DNA of 64,000 bases from Pirellulales bacterium (GCA_016936015.1 JAFGPV010000085.1:18963-82962); one strand, 5' to 3'; positions 41,448 to 51,039 are shown, counted from the first letter of the stretch. A program made the numbers and translations. Notes: generated from the sequence alone by a model not told the origin.

Positions 41448-42473
41448 ATGAAAATAAGCCGGCCCTTGATCGTAGGAATAATGTGCGGCATGGGGCTGAT
41501 TCTCTGGGCGGCGCCGGCCCCCGCCGCGACGCTGCCCGAGGAGACGGCCGAGCGGATCCTGGAGATCAAGCCGGATCCCGACGCCGTTGAGAAGAAGGAA
41601 GTGCCGCCGGTGGTTTCGGCCGTCGCACTCGATCCGCAGGGGGTCGTACTCGCCACGGCGGGCGACGATCACCTGGTGCGGCTTTGGGATTTCCACAGCG
41701 GCACGGTGCTCAGCCGTCTGGAGGGGCACACCGACTGGGTGCGGGCGGTGGCGTTCCGGCCCGACGGAAAGGTCTTGGCCACGGCCGGCGACGATTGCGC
41801 CGTTCGGTTTTGGGATTTGTCGAGCAACACGCCGCAGATCCTGCCGGAAGTGCCGGAGATGATCCGGGTCTTGGCGTATTCTCCCGACGGCAAACGGCTG
41901 GCGGCGGCGGGCTACGGCGCCAAGGTGTACGTCTACGACGGCGTCACGGGGGCGCTGCTCCAGCAGCTCGATGCCCCGGGCGGCGACGTCCGGGCGCTGC
42001 GCTACTCGCCCGACGGAAGCCGGCTGGCGGCCGGGGGGCGTTCGGGCGCGCTGTGGGTGTGGAATGCCGACGGCAAGCTGCGGTTCGAGGTGCAGGCATC
42101 CTCGCGGCCCCTGCGGGCCGTGGCCTTTTCGCCCGACGGCCGGCAGATTGCCGCGGCCGGCGCGGAGCGGATGATCCGGGTTTACGACGCCGACTCCGGC
42201 AAACCGCTGGTCAGAATGCCCGGGCAGCCGGCGGAGGTGCGGAGTTTATGTTACTGCGGGCCGGATGTGCTGGCGGCCGGCGAGACGGACAACCGCATCC
42301 GGCTCTGGAGCGTTTCCACCGGCCGGTTGCAGCGGCAGTTGGAGGGGCACACCGGCACGGTCGCCGCGTTGAAGTACGACGGCCCGCGGGGCGAATTGCT
42401 CTCCGCCGGTTTCGACACCACGATTCGCACTTGGCGAATTGTCCCCCGGCAGGAAAAAGTATCACAACGTTAA
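41448..42473 (+). CDS. Secreted WD40 repeat protein
   Basis: A 341-residue protein with an N-terminal signal peptide (LIVGIMCGMGLILWAAPAPA). Residues 50-335 carry about seven WD40 blades: LEGHTDWVRAVAFRPDGKVL, ATAGDDCAVRFWDLSS, VLAYSPDGKRLAAAGYGAKV, LRYSPDGSRLAAGGRSGALW, AVAFSPDGRQIAAAGAERMI, LQRQLEGHTGTVAALKYDGP and SAGFDTTIRTWRI. A propeller of this type is a protein-interaction scaffold. It is exported, so it would work in the periplasm or outside. It may be co-transcribed with the surface protein gene 65 bases downstream. Confidence 0.88.
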   Translation: MKISRPLIVGIMCGMGLILWAAPAPAATLPEETAERILEIKPDPDAVEKKEVPPVVSAVALDPQGVVLATAGDDHLVRLWDFHSGTVLSRLEGHTDWVRAVAFRPDGKVLATAGDDCAVRFWDLSSNTPQILPEVPEMIRVLAYSPDGKRLAAAGYGAKVYVYDGVTGALLQQLDAPGGDVRALRYSPDGSRLAAGGRSGALWVWNADGKLRFEVQASSRPLRAVAFSPDGRQIAAAGAERMIRVYDADSGKPLVRMPGQPAEVRSLCYCGPDVLAAGETDNRIRLWSVSTGRLQRQLEGHTGTVAALKYDGPRGELLSAGFDTTIRTWRIVPRQEKVSQR

Positions 42474-42538
42474 GGGTTTGCAGAGAATCAACGTTGCCAA
42501 TTTACCCGTAACCCCCTGCACGCAACACGGAGGTTGCC

Positions 42539-45500
42539 GTGGCGATATTACAGAGGTTATTTCGGCGGCCCAAGGCGCACCCGGCGCGTCGGACGTTCCC
42601 GCGGAATTCGCTGTTTCCCCGGTTCTGGCGGCGGTGCCGCTTGGAGCCTTTGGAATCGCGGCAGATGCTCTCGCTGACCCCGGCGATCCATCTCGGGGCG
42701 GTGTATTTCGAGGATTCGAGCACGCACGACCAGGTCGGCGACGTGATCGAGATCAGCTTCAACGGCGGCGCCCCCGGAACCCAGTTGACCGAGCTGATAA
42801 TCGATACCGACAAGCTGGGCGACGGACTGTCGCTGGGCGACTGCCTCTTCGACACCGAGAGCGGAGAACTGGGGGCCTTCGTTTCGACGCCCTTTACGAT
42901 CCTCGCGCAAGAGGGCATCGACGACGTGACCGCCTCGGTGGAAGACGGCGGGGCCCTCCTTTTGCTGAAGTTCACCGGCTTCGACGCCGGGGAAAAGTTC
43001 GTCTTCAGCATCGACGTCGACGAGATGGGGTTTCTCCATCCGAACGCCGTGGCGGAAGGCGCCGAGTTTGAAGGCTCGCTGTTGCACGGAACCTTTGCCG
43101 CGCCGCACTTTTACGTCGCCTCGGGCAGCGACATCTTCCTGGACGCTTTCGACGCCAAACTCGGCGGCTCGGGCCTGGACCTGCCCGACGACGATTACAA
43201 TCCGCCCAGCCTTTACATGCCGCCGGGTTCCGAGCCGGGACCCGTGTACACGGCCGGGGCGATCTTTTCGATTACCCAGACGCCGCTGCCGATCACGCTT
43301 TCGGGACACGTGTACGAGGACCTCGGCGAGGATCTCCATCGGGACGCCGCGGACCCGCTGCTGAAGGGCGTTTCCCTGACGCTCCTGAAGCTGGAGGGCG
43401 AGAACTACGTTTCGACCGAGAAAACGGCCGTCACCAACGCCGAGGGTTATTACGAATTCAAGGACCTGCTGCCAGGCTCCTACCGCGTCGTCGAGACGCA
43501 GCCGGACGGCTACTTCAGCGTGAGCGCCTCGCCCGGCACGGTCGGCGGTCAGTCGCGAGGCACCGCGAAAACGGAGGATATCCTCACCGAAATCGCCCTG
43601 CTGGGCGGCGAGGACAGCGTCAATAACGATTTCGGCGAGATCCGCCCCTCCAGCATCAGCGGCCGCGTGCACGTCGACCTCGACGGCGACTGCACTTACG
43701 TCCCCGGCGAGCCTCTGCTGGCCGGCGTGCTGATTACGCTGCGCGACGGGACGGGCAACACGGTGGCCGTCACGACGACCGACGCCCAGGGCGAGTACGT
43801 GTTTACCGGTCTCAGGTCCGGCGTGTACAGCGTCGCAGAGCAACAGCCCGACGGGTATCTCAACGGGTGCAACCACGTCGGCTCGGTGGGCGGAACGAAG
43901 TCCTCCCCCGACCTGCTGAGCGACATTCCCCTGCCCGCCGCCACCGACGCCGTCCGCTACGACTTTTGCGAGGTGCCGCCCGTCGCCCTCTCGGGCTACG
44001 TCTACTACGACGTCAACTGGAACGGACTGTTCGACGGCGGCGAGCAGGGCATTGCCGGCGCGACCGTCGCGCTGCTGGACGCCGCGGGCAATCCCACCGG
44101 GCAGACCGCGGTCACCGACGAGAAGGGATTTTTCAGCTTCACCAACCTGTATCCCGGCGCCTACGGCCTGGCCGAGACCCAACCGGAGGGATATTTGGAC
44201 GGCATCGACACCGCGGGAACCGCCGGCGGAACGGCCCAAAATCCCGGCGACCGGATCGACCGGATCGTCTTGATGGGCGGCATCACCGGGGAGCGATACC
44301 TCTTCGGCGAAATCCGGCCCGCCAGCGTCGCCGGCCGGGTGTACGCCGATCAGGATCTCGACTACCTGATCGGGCCTGACGACCTGATGCTCGCCGGAGT
44401 GACGGTGTACCTGCTCGACGCGGAGGGCAACCAGGTCGCCTCCACGACGACGAATGAAAAGGGCGAATACCGGTTCGACAACCTGGCGCCGGGCGCCTAC
44501 GGTGTGCGGGAGGTCCAGCCGGCCGGCTATCTCGACGGCCCGGACTACGTGGGTTCCGTCGGCGGCACGCTGGCGGAGAACGACTTGATCACCCAAATCA
44601 CGCTCGGCCCGGGCGTCGACGCGGTAGAGTATAACTTCTGCGAGATTCCCCCCGCCAGCATCGCCGGCCGCGTGTACGCCGACATGGATCTCGACTACCA
44701 ACTCGGTGCGGCCGATTTGTTGCTTTCGGGCGTGACGGTGTACCTGATCGACGCGAATGGCGACCGGCTCGGCTCCACGCAGACCGATGAACGGGGCGAG
44801 TACCTGTTTGCCAATCTGACGCCGGGCAAGTACGGCGTGGAAGAGGTCCAGCCGGCCGGCTATCTCGACGGCCCCGACTACGTCGGTTCCGCCGGCGGCA
44901 CGCTGGCCGGAAACGATTTGATCACCCAGGTCCAGCTCGGCCCGGGCGTGGCGGCGGTCCGTTACGATTTCTGCGAATTGCTGGGAGCGAAAATCTCCGG
45001 CTACGTGTTCCAGGACGGACCCGTGATCTCCGTCACCGAGGGCGATCCGCTGCCCGAGATCCCCATCATCCGCGACGGCCAGTTTACGTCCGACGACGCG
45101 CCGCTGGCCGGCGTGCTGCTGCAACTTTGCGACGGCAACGGGGCGCCGCTGGTCGATTCCGACGGCAACGACATCACCACCGTCACCGACGCCGACGGCT
45201 ACTACGAATTTACGAACCTGACGCCCGGAAAGTACGGCATCGTCGAACTCCAGCCGGAAGATTATTATCCCGGCATCGACACCGCCGGCAGCGTCGGCGG
45301 CCTGGTCGTCAATCGCTACGTGAAACTCGATCCCTCCGACGCCCAAATGCTGGCGGTCGATCCGGAAGGGAGTTCCATCGTTCGCATCGGGCTGATGCCC
45401 GGCGACGACGGGGTGCATTACAACTTCAGCGAAGTCAGAATGCAAACCGTTCCGAAAGAGAATCCCCCGGAGAATCCGCCGGACAATCCGCCGAACAATC

Positions 45501-46657
45501 CCCCAGACGATCAACCGGGATTCATCCAGGGCAAGCCCCCCACGGCGCCCACGCCCCCGCCGTCATTCCTGCCCGGCGGCGGGGCGCTGCCCGGCGGCAG
45601 CCCCTACGTCACGCCGCCGATGCTCTGGGCCTCGATCCCCTACGGGGGAGCGGGAGAGCCGGGCGGATACTCCTGGCACCTGAGCATCATCAACGGCGGT
45701 CAACCCCGGAACGGCGAAGACGGCGACGAATTCACTATGTATCCGCACAGCAACGTCTTCGACCCGGCCACCTGGACCGGCCCCGCCTTGAACCAAAGCG
45801 AACTGGTGATCGCCGACGCCGGCGGCGCGCCCGTCAGGACCGTCCGCTTCGGACTGCCGGGGGCCATCCCCATTATCGGCGATTGGGACGGCGACGGCAT
45901 CGACGAGGCGGGCGTCTTCTACGACGGCAATTGGTTCTTCGATCTGAACGGCGACGGCGTCTGGGACGAAAACGACCTTTGGGCCAAACTGGGCGACGCC
46001 GAAGATCAACCGGTGGTCGGCGATTGGGACGGCGACGGCAAAAGCGACATCGGCATCTTCGGCCCGGCGTGGACCAGCGACCACAACGCCATCCAGGCCG
46101 ACCCGGGACTGCCCGACGCCCAGAACAACTTCCTCTCGAAAAAACGCCCGAAGAACGTCCCTCCCGACTCGTCGGAATCCGCCATCGGCTGGCGGACCCT
46201 CAAGCGGACCTCCGCCGGACCGCTCCGCAGCGACGTGATCGATCACGTCTTCGAGTACGGCAGCGAAGACGATCGGGCGGTCGTCGGCGATTGGAACGGC
46301 GACGGCGTGACCACCATCGGCGTCTTCCGCAACGGCACCTGGTTCCTCGACGTCAACGGCACCGGCCGCTGGGACGAGGGCGACGTCCGGGTCCGCTTCG
46401 GCCGGGAAGGCGACGTGCCGGTCGTCGGCGACTGGACCGGCGACGGCGCGAGCAAACTCGGCGTCTATCGCCACGGCGTCTTCCATCTCGACGTCGACAA
46501 CAACCGCCGGCTCGACGCCACCGACAAGGTCTTCGCCCTGGGCCATGCCGGCGACCAGCCCTTCGCCGGCGACTTTACCGGCAACGGCGTCGACACCGTC
46601 GGCGTGTACCGAGACGGCGCGGCCGCCCCCGCCCCCACGCCCGCCGCGGCGAATTAA
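42539..46657 (+). CDS. Large surface protein: LEPxESRxLLS-type N-terminus, SdrD-B repeats, GDWDGDG repeats
   Basis: A 1372-residue protein with a GTG start (42539), six bases after a strong GGAGG. The motif CRLEPLESRQMLS at residues 34-45 is the planctomycete N-terminal export motif of giant extracellular proteins. A cohesin-like region follows to about residue 200. Residues 250-970 hold six SdrD-B-type units of about 110 residues (ISGRVHVDLDGDC..LLAGVLI..TTDAQGEYVFTGLRSG..YSVAEQQPDGYLNG..). Units 4 and 5 are almost identical. A Pro-rich hinge (ENPPENPPDNPPNNPPDDQP) is next. The C-terminal 270 residues contain five GDWxGDG repeats (VVGDWDGDGKSDIG) that fit Ca2+-binding. It is probably an adhesin-like, cell-surface or released scaffold. 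Confidence 0.9.
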   Translation: MAILQRLFRRPKAHPARRTFPRNSLFPRFWRRCRLEPLESRQMLSLTPAIHLGAVYFEDSSTHDQVGDVIEISFNGGAPGTQLTELIIDTDKLGDGLSLGDCLFDTESGELGAFVSTPFTILAQEGIDDVTASVEDGGALLLLKFTGFDAGEKFVFSIDVDEMGFLHPNAVAEGAEFEGSLLHGTFAAPHFYVASGSDIFLDAFDAKLGGSGLDLPDDDYNPPSLYMPPGSEPGPVYTAGAIFSITQTPLPITLSGHVYEDLGEDLHRDAADPLLKGVSLTLLKLEGENYVSTEKTAVTNAEGYYEFKDLLPGSYRVVETQPDGYFSVSASPGTVGGQSRGTAKTEDILTEIALLGGEDSVNNDFGEIRPSSISGRVHVDLDGDCTYVPGEPLLAGVLITLRDGTGNTVAVTTTDAQGEYVFTGLRSGVYSVAEQQPDGYLNGCNHVGSVGGTKSSPDLLSDIPLPAATDAVRYDFCEVPPVALSGYVYYDVNWNGLFDGGEQGIAGATVALLDAAGNPTGQTAVTDEKGFFSFTNLYPGAYGLAETQPEGYLDGIDTAGTAGGTAQNPGDRIDRIVLMGGITGERYLFGEIRPASVAGRVYADQDLDYLIGPDDLMLAGVTVYLLDAEGNQVASTTTNEKGEYRFDNLAPGAYGVREVQPAGYLDGPDYVGSVGGTLAENDLITQITLGPGVDAVEYNFCEIPPASIAGRVYADMDLDYQLGAADLLLSGVTVYLIDANGDRLGSTQTDERGEYLFANLTPGKYGVEEVQPAGYLDGPDYVGSAGGTLAGNDLITQVQLGPGVAAVRYDFCELLGAKISGYVFQDGPVISVTEGDPLPEIPIIRDGQFTSDDAPLAGVLLQLCDGNGAPLVDSDGNDITTVTDADGYYEFTNLTPGKYGIVELQPEDYYPGIDTAGSVGGLVVNRYVKLDPSDAQMLAVDPEGSSIVRIGLMPGDDGVHYNFSEVRMQTVPKENPPENPPDNPPNNPPDDQPGFIQGKPPTAPTPPPSFLPGGGALPGGSPYVTPPMLWASIPYGGAGEPGGYSWHLSIINGGQPRNGEDGDEFTMYPHSNVFDPATWTGPALNQSELVIADAGGAPVRTVRFGLPGAIPIIGDWDGDGIDEAGVFYDGNWFFDLNGDGVWDENDLWAKLGDAEDQPVVGDWDGDGKSDIGIFGPAWTSDHNAIQADPGLPDAQNNFLSKKRPKNVPPDSSESAIGWRTLKRTSAGPLRSDVIDHVFEYGSEDDRAVVGDWNGDGVTTIGVFRNGTWFLDVNGTGRWDEGDVRVRFGREGDVPVVGDWTGDGASKLGVYRHGVFHLDVDNNRRLDATDKVFALGHAGDQPFAGDFTGNGVDTVGVYRDGAAAPAPTPAAAN

Positions 46658-46691
46658 TCTCCATTGAATCCCAAAGGAGCGAAAGCTTGGC

Positions 46692-47021
46692 CCCGGCACT
46701 TGGAGACAGTCCAGTTTTTCAGGCAAACTGGGATGGCTGGAACATATCCCGAAGGGATTACAGAGGGTAGCCCCGGGTTGCCGCCAAGCGGCTACCCGGG
46801 GGAAAAGGTCAACATCCCCATTTCTGAAAGGGTTGCAGAGTGTGCAGTTGCGCCACTCCGAAACCCCGTTGGGATTTCACCGGTTCATTGCAACCCGATC
46901 ACCGGGGTAGCCGCTGCGCGGCAACCCCGGCCTATCTTATAACAAGCCCTTCGGGCTATTGAATTTTCCTAACTCCTTGTGCAGTAATGTTTCAAAAACT
47001 GGACTGTCTCCAAGTGCCGGG
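46692..47021. mobile_element. 330-bp element with perfect 28-bp inverted ends (MITE/REP-like)
   Basis: 46692-46719 (CCCGGCACTTGGAGACAGTC plus CAGTTTTT) is the exact reverse complement of 46994-47021. Inside are GGGTAGCCCCGGGTTGCCGC with its inverted partner (CGCGGCAACCCCGG), CCCGAAGGGATT and AGCCCTTCGGGCTATTGAA. The latter, with the adjoining AACTCCTT, is related to sequence downstream of the RAYT remnant at about 14500-14560. No coding frame lies inside and no clear target duplication is seen. It sits between two surface-protein genes. Confidence 0.85.
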
Positions 47022-47225
47022 ACTAAATACTCTCGATCTCAGGATGACCTCTAGCCAGAAATCCCCGTAAACTGCTCTTTTCCCGGGGAGCTATTTTTGG
47101 TACTTAACTGCCCGATTGTTCGGTAATGGGGATAAAAGACGGGCTATTATGCGCCCGGAAATTATCCAGATTGCCGCATTGCATGTCTTTTCACAAAACT
47201 TGCCCTTTCACTTGGGAAATGGTTT

Positions 47226-49262
47226 ATGAAACGGCTTATCATTCGGATCGGTGTTTTTGGATTTATCGCGGGCATGGTCGGTATGATTGCGTTCGCCCAA
47301 GTGCAACAAAACAATGGCAATAATGACGAGCAGCAGGCCGCCGCCAGCCCGCTCCGCAACGCACCGCCGACGAGTCCCGTCAGCGAGGAAAATCCCTTGC
47401 GGAACGATGCGCCGCCGAGTGCTGCATCCGCCCCCGTCCCTCTGCGCGAGATCCCGAACGCCCCGGCCGCCTTTCGGGACCTTCCGGAGCCGTCCCCGGG
47501 AGACCGTTCCCTTTCTTCGACGTCACCAACGGGGCCGTCCTCGACGCCCGCGGACCCTCCGGCGTCCGGAGAGAAAACGTCCCTGAACGATCCGTTTGCC
47601 GGGGCCGGACGGACGGCCATTCCCATTTCCAGCCAAAATCCGGAGGCCTCCCGCGTCGTGCAACTGACCGGCGCCGCGGCGGAGCAATCCTCACCGCAGC
47701 TTTCCGGACCGTTGATGCCCCAGCCGGCGGCCGATCAGGAACCGAAGCGGATTCCCCCCGATCCGTTTGCCCAACCGATGTCGAATTCGCCTCCACCCCG
47801 CGAATTCACCATGCCGAATCTCCAGGCCGACTCCCCCGTCAGCGCCCCGGCGTCGAAAGAAGGGACGGGACAGCCCGGCGGGAAGCAGCTTGAAGGGCCG
47901 CAAAGCCCGCAACTGACCCTCCAGAAATTCACGCCGCCGGAAATTCAGGTCGGCAAGCCGGCGGTGTTCAAGGTGACGGTCCAGAACACCGGGCGGATCC
48001 CCGCCTCGCAAGTGGAAATCCGCGACCAGGTGCCGCGCGGAACGCAGTTGCTGAAGACCTCGCCTCGGGCGTCGGAAAACGCCCAGGGCGAAATCGTGTG
48101 GACCCTGGGCATGCTCCAACCCGGCGAGACCGCGTCCGTCGAAATGGAATTGCTGCCCACCGCCGAGGGCGAAATCGGCAGCGTGGCCTCCGTCCACTTC
48201 ACCGCCGAGGCCTCCGCCAAGACCGTCTGCACCCGGCCGCAACTCGTCATCGAGACGGCCGGGCCGGGCGAGGTGCTGATCGGCGATTCCGTCACGCTTT
48301 CAATCACCATTTCCAATCCCGGCAGCGGCGTGGCCACCGGCGTGATGCTCGAAGAGCGTCTGCCGCCGGGCCTGCAACATCCCTCCGGCAACGAGTTGGA
48401 GTATCCCGTCGGCAACCTCCGCCCGGGCGAGAGCAAACGGCTGCAACTGCAACTAACGGCCACCGCGCCGGGACGGATCGACAACGTGCTGACGGCCCGG
48501 GCCGACGGCAACCTGCGGACCGAGGACCGCCTGGCGCTCGAGGTCATGGCCCCCAAGCTGGACCTGGTCGCGGAAGGGCCGAAGCGGCGGTACTTGGAGC
48601 GCGAGGCGACGTATCAGTTTTCGGTGTCCAATCCCGGCACCGCGTCGGCGGAGCAGGTGCTGCTGACGGCCTATCTCCCGCCCGGCCTGAAATTCGTCAG
48701 CGCCAACAACTCGGGACAATACGTCGAAGCCGATCGGGCCGTCTATTGGCGATTGGAAGAACTCCCCTCGAACCAGACCGGAACCGTGGAACTGATCACC
48801 ATGCCCGTCGAGGCCGGCCAACAGAGCATCATCCTCCGTGGCACCGCGCAGAAGGGACTGAACGTCCAGAAGGAACAGGCGGTGATGGTCGAAGGCATCG
48901 CGGCCATCCTGTTCCAGGTGGCCGACGCCGCCGATCCAATCGAGGTGGGTGGCGAAGCGACCTACGAGGTGCACGTCCTGAACCAAGGCTCGAAGGCGGC
49001 CAGTAACGTGCAATTGGCCGTGATCCTCCCCCCCGAACTGCAATTCCTCTCGGCCGAGGGACCCGCCCGGTACGCCGTCCAGGGCAATCAAGTGATCTTC
49101 GAGGGCCTCGCCCGGCTGTCGCCTAAAAGCGACACCACCTACCGCGTCCGCGTCAAGGGCCTCCGCCCCGGCGACCTCCGCACCCGCTTCCAACTCCTCA
49201 CCGGCGAAATGCAAACGCCCGTCCTCAAGGAAGAAAGCACCCGCGTCTACGCGGATGAGTGA
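47226..49262 (+). CDS. Secreted DUF11-repeat protein
   Basis: A 678-residue protein. It has a signal peptide (IIRIGVFGFIAGMVGMIAFA), then a Pro/Ala/Ser-rich disordered region to about residue 225. Four DUF11-type beta domains follow: TPPEIQVGKPAVFKVTVQNTG / IPASQVEIRDQVPRGTQLLK, LIGDSVTLSITISNPGSGVA, YLEREATYQFSVSNPGTASA and PIEVGGEATYEVHVLNQGSKA. Each has the motif V.N.G...A..V...DxLPxGL. DUF11 repeats build surface or S-layer-like proteins. It follows the SdrD-B surface gene on the same strand; the mobile-like element between them suggests the two were separated by insertion. Confidence 0.88.
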   Translation: MKRLIIRIGVFGFIAGMVGMIAFAQVQQNNGNNDEQQAAASPLRNAPPTSPVSEENPLRNDAPPSAASAPVPLREIPNAPAAFRDLPEPSPGDRSLSSTSPTGPSSTPADPPASGEKTSLNDPFAGAGRTAIPISSQNPEASRVVQLTGAAAEQSSPQLSGPLMPQPAADQEPKRIPPDPFAQPMSNSPPPREFTMPNLQADSPVSAPASKEGTGQPGGKQLEGPQSPQLTLQKFTPPEIQVGKPAVFKVTVQNTGRIPASQVEIRDQVPRGTQLLKTSPRASENAQGEIVWTLGMLQPGETASVEMELLPTAEGEIGSVASVHFTAEASAKTVCTRPQLVIETAGPGEVLIGDSVTLSITISNPGSGVATGVMLEERLPPGLQHPSGNELEYPVGNLRPGESKRLQLQLTATAPGRIDNVLTARADGNLRTEDRLALEVMAPKLDLVAEGPKRRYLEREATYQFSVSNPGTASAEQVLLTAYLPPGLKFVSANNSGQYVEADRAVYWRLEELPSNQTGTVELITMPVEAGQQSIILRGTAQKGLNVQKEQAVMVEGIAAILFQVADAADPIEVGGEATYEVHVLNQGSKAASNVQLAVILPPELQFLSAEGPARYAVQGNQVIFEGLARLSPKSDTTYRVRVKGLRPGDLRTRFQLLTGEMQTPVLKEESTRVYADE

Positions 49263-49343
49263 GTAAGATAATATGCGATGATTGATTGCACAAGATTTTG
49301 CAGCGATGGTGTTAAGCCGCCAAGCGTGATGACTGAATCAGAA

Positions 49344-49826
49344 TTAAGTGCATAACAAAGGACGCCTCATGTAACACATAACGTTTCCGTAGATTTGGCC
49401 ACATAGGGCCTCTGCCGATTCATGTCGAATATCTATGTCATCGCCAAGTTTACTGGACCAATGACCGTCTTCTTGTCTTTGCTTGGCCGCGTGCGTCCAA
49501 TTTCCATGGGCATCTGCATACAGAGCCACCTTTTCATATCCACTTTCCCGCTCGGGTCCATTGCAGATTTCATAACCAATCGTCCGAAAGGCGCTAATCA
49601 GCGCATCTAATTCATGTCCGCGTTTGGCTCCATTCGGCCAATAGAAACCAGCAGGCAATGGTAATTCAGGTGGGGCCGCCGTGCAGTCCCATTTTTGCGT
49701 GTTATCGTCAGCGGCATAAGCAATGCAATTGTAAATGACGCTGGCATCGCTTGTTTGCTCGTGATCTACATTATACAAGCCGGGGAATGCCGGTATCAAA
49801 TGTTGTATCCCTTTGCGCTTCCCCAT
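49344..49826 (-). CDS. DUF7689-like protein, third gene of an AT-richer cassette
   Basis: 160 residues from ATG 49824-49826, chosen because GGAGG lies 10 bases upstream; the next ATG upstream (49833-49835) is too close to it. The sequence matches the DUF7689 pattern as I recall it: NCIAYAADD..KWDC, PLPAGFYWPNGAKRGHELDAL, RTIGYEICNGPERESGYEKVALYAD, THAAKQRQEDGHWSSKLGDD and IYGNVMCYMRR. The Cys/His/Asp spread resembles a cysteine-protease-like active site, but no activity is documented. It overlaps the upstream gene by 31 bases. Confidence 0.75.
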   Translation of the reverse strand: MGKRKGIQHLIPAFPGLYNVDHEQTSDASVIYNCIAYAADDNTQKWDCTAAPPELPLPAGFYWPNGAKRGHELDALISAFRTIGYEICNGPERESGYEKVALYADAHGNWTHAAKQRQEDGHWSSKLGDDIDIRHESAEALCGQIYGNVMCYMRRPLLCT

Positions 49827-50368
49827 TGTAACCATGCCTCCGTCATTGCAGGGACTTTTCCCCAATCATGTTCTGGGATTGGATTTTCACCTGTAATTGC
49901 TGTGAGTGCCCAAAACCAATCGCTCATTGATTCTTTGAGATCAGATAGGATAAACGGCAAGGCTGACCTGCCCATTTTAATAATCTCTTGGTACGCAGGA
50001 TGACTACATTTTTGTTTTTGATTCGACAGGTACCTCGTAGCTTCTTTCCAGGTGTTCGCCAGAATTTGGAAATGCGCATTAAGTAAAGGAGTAAGTACTT
50101 CTGGTGAAGATGAAGTTGAACTACCCTCTTCGGCCTCCATTGCAGTCCGAAAAATCGACTTTCCCAATTCATATTCAAACCGCCTTACATTTTCTCTGAT
50201 TTGGGACAATGTAGCCAGATAATCCACATCTTCGAATCCAGAAGTGCTGCCTGACTGCTCATTATATTCGGCAGGCCGTTTTCGTAACGACAGAGCCCAT
50301 GAGGGCAACCGCGAGATCCGTCGGGTACTGTGTATTGGTAGTTGAGTTGTGCCAATCATGGTATTCAC
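49796..50368 (-). CDS. Unknown protein with C-terminal GxxALPFIL..WFWALTAITGE motif, second gene of cassette
   Basis: 190 residues. Its start overlaps the previous stop by 4 bases (ATGA type). A helical middle (NAHFQILANTWKEATRYLSN) is followed by a C-terminal 60-residue block, HPAYQEIIKMGRSALPFILS then SDWFWALTAITGENPIPEHD and AWLQWGSAKGY. I have seen this block in uncharacterised proteins of cyanobacteria and planctomycetes but know no function. Operon context links it to the other two genes; codon use and GC are lower than neighbours, suggesting horizontal transfer. Confidence 0.7.
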   Translation of the reverse strand: MNTMIGTTQLPIHSTRRISRLPSWALSLRKRPAEYNEQSGSTSGFEDVDYLATLSQIRENVRRFEYELGKSIFRTAMEAEEGSSTSSSPEVLTPLLNAHFQILANTWKEATRYLSNQKQKCSHPAYQEIIKMGRSALPFILSDLKESMSDWFWALTAITGENPIPEHDWGKVPAMTEAWLQWGSAKGYNI

Positions 50369-51039
50369 GGTAATTGTCCTTTCATTGTAGCGGCGGTATT
50401 GACAATGGATGATGAGTCATCACGCGTCGCGTCCCATTCCTCTAGTGTACTAACAACATCTCGCCAAGGTTCGGGACGCCCCAAGATACCGCGATGATAA
50501 TTAAACGCCAATTGAATTAGTTCGTTCTGTTGTCCATCAGGTAATGCTATCATGATCGGCTTAATATCCAAACGCAAACGGAAACTCTTCCAATTTTTGC
50601 TTAGGTATCCCCCGAATCGAGCATCGATAGAGTTAAATAAGCGGTGAAGTGCCATGCTTTCAGAAAAAAACAACCGACGGCATGCCGCTTCAACGGTCTC
50701 GTTGTCAGGGAAGAAATGCCAAATGAAGTTCAGCCCTACACCAGTGTAAGGTGTATGTGGCAGAAGAGTAATGATCTTCCCCAAACGATCACTTATTAAC
50801 TTCTGCTGCTTCTCAGGATCGACATGTCGAGCAATGTGAATCTGACAGTTTTCCGGGACTATCAACAAGTTAAAGTCGCGTGTAGAAACCTGGACAAACA
50901 TATCGGTAAAAACCGATCCGACCTGAATTTCATCCAAGAATACAACATTGTTTGTCACAAGCCAGTGTTGGCCGGCTACGGATGGATTAAAGTGCTGAGC
51001 TGCTACCACAACTGACGATGATACAAGCTGAATTGCCAT
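50365..51039 (-). CDS. Unknown protein, first gene of AT-richer cassette
   Basis: 224 residues from ATG 51037-51039, with a strong Shine-Dalgarno sequence (GGGAGGA) 5-8 bases upstream. The first 30 residues are beta-rich (AIQLVSSSVVVAAQHFNPSV). The middle has PYTGVGLNFIWHFFPDNETV and LFFSESMALHRLFNSIDARF. The end carries IQLAFNYHRGILGR. No family is recognised. The DNA is visibly poorer in GC than the flanking genes. It starts a compact three-gene operon that ends at 49344. Confidence 0.68.
   Translation of the reverse strand: MAIQLVSSSVVVAAQHFNPSVAGQHWLVTNNVVFLDEIQVGSVFTDMFVQVSTRDFNLLIVPENCQIHIARHVDPEKQQKLISDRLGKIITLLPHTPYTGVGLNFIWHFFPDNETVEAACRRLFFSESMALHRLFNSIDARFGGYLSKNWKSFRLRLDIKPIMIALPDGQQNELIQLAFNYHRGILGRPEPWRDVVSTLEEWDATRDDSSSIVNTAATMKGQLP

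Noticed and set aside
42557..45514. 985-codon minus-strand open frame opposite the SdrD-B surface gene
   Set aside because: It is a shadow produced by GC-rich repeats; its amino-acid composition is arbitrary and it lacks a ribosome-binding site.
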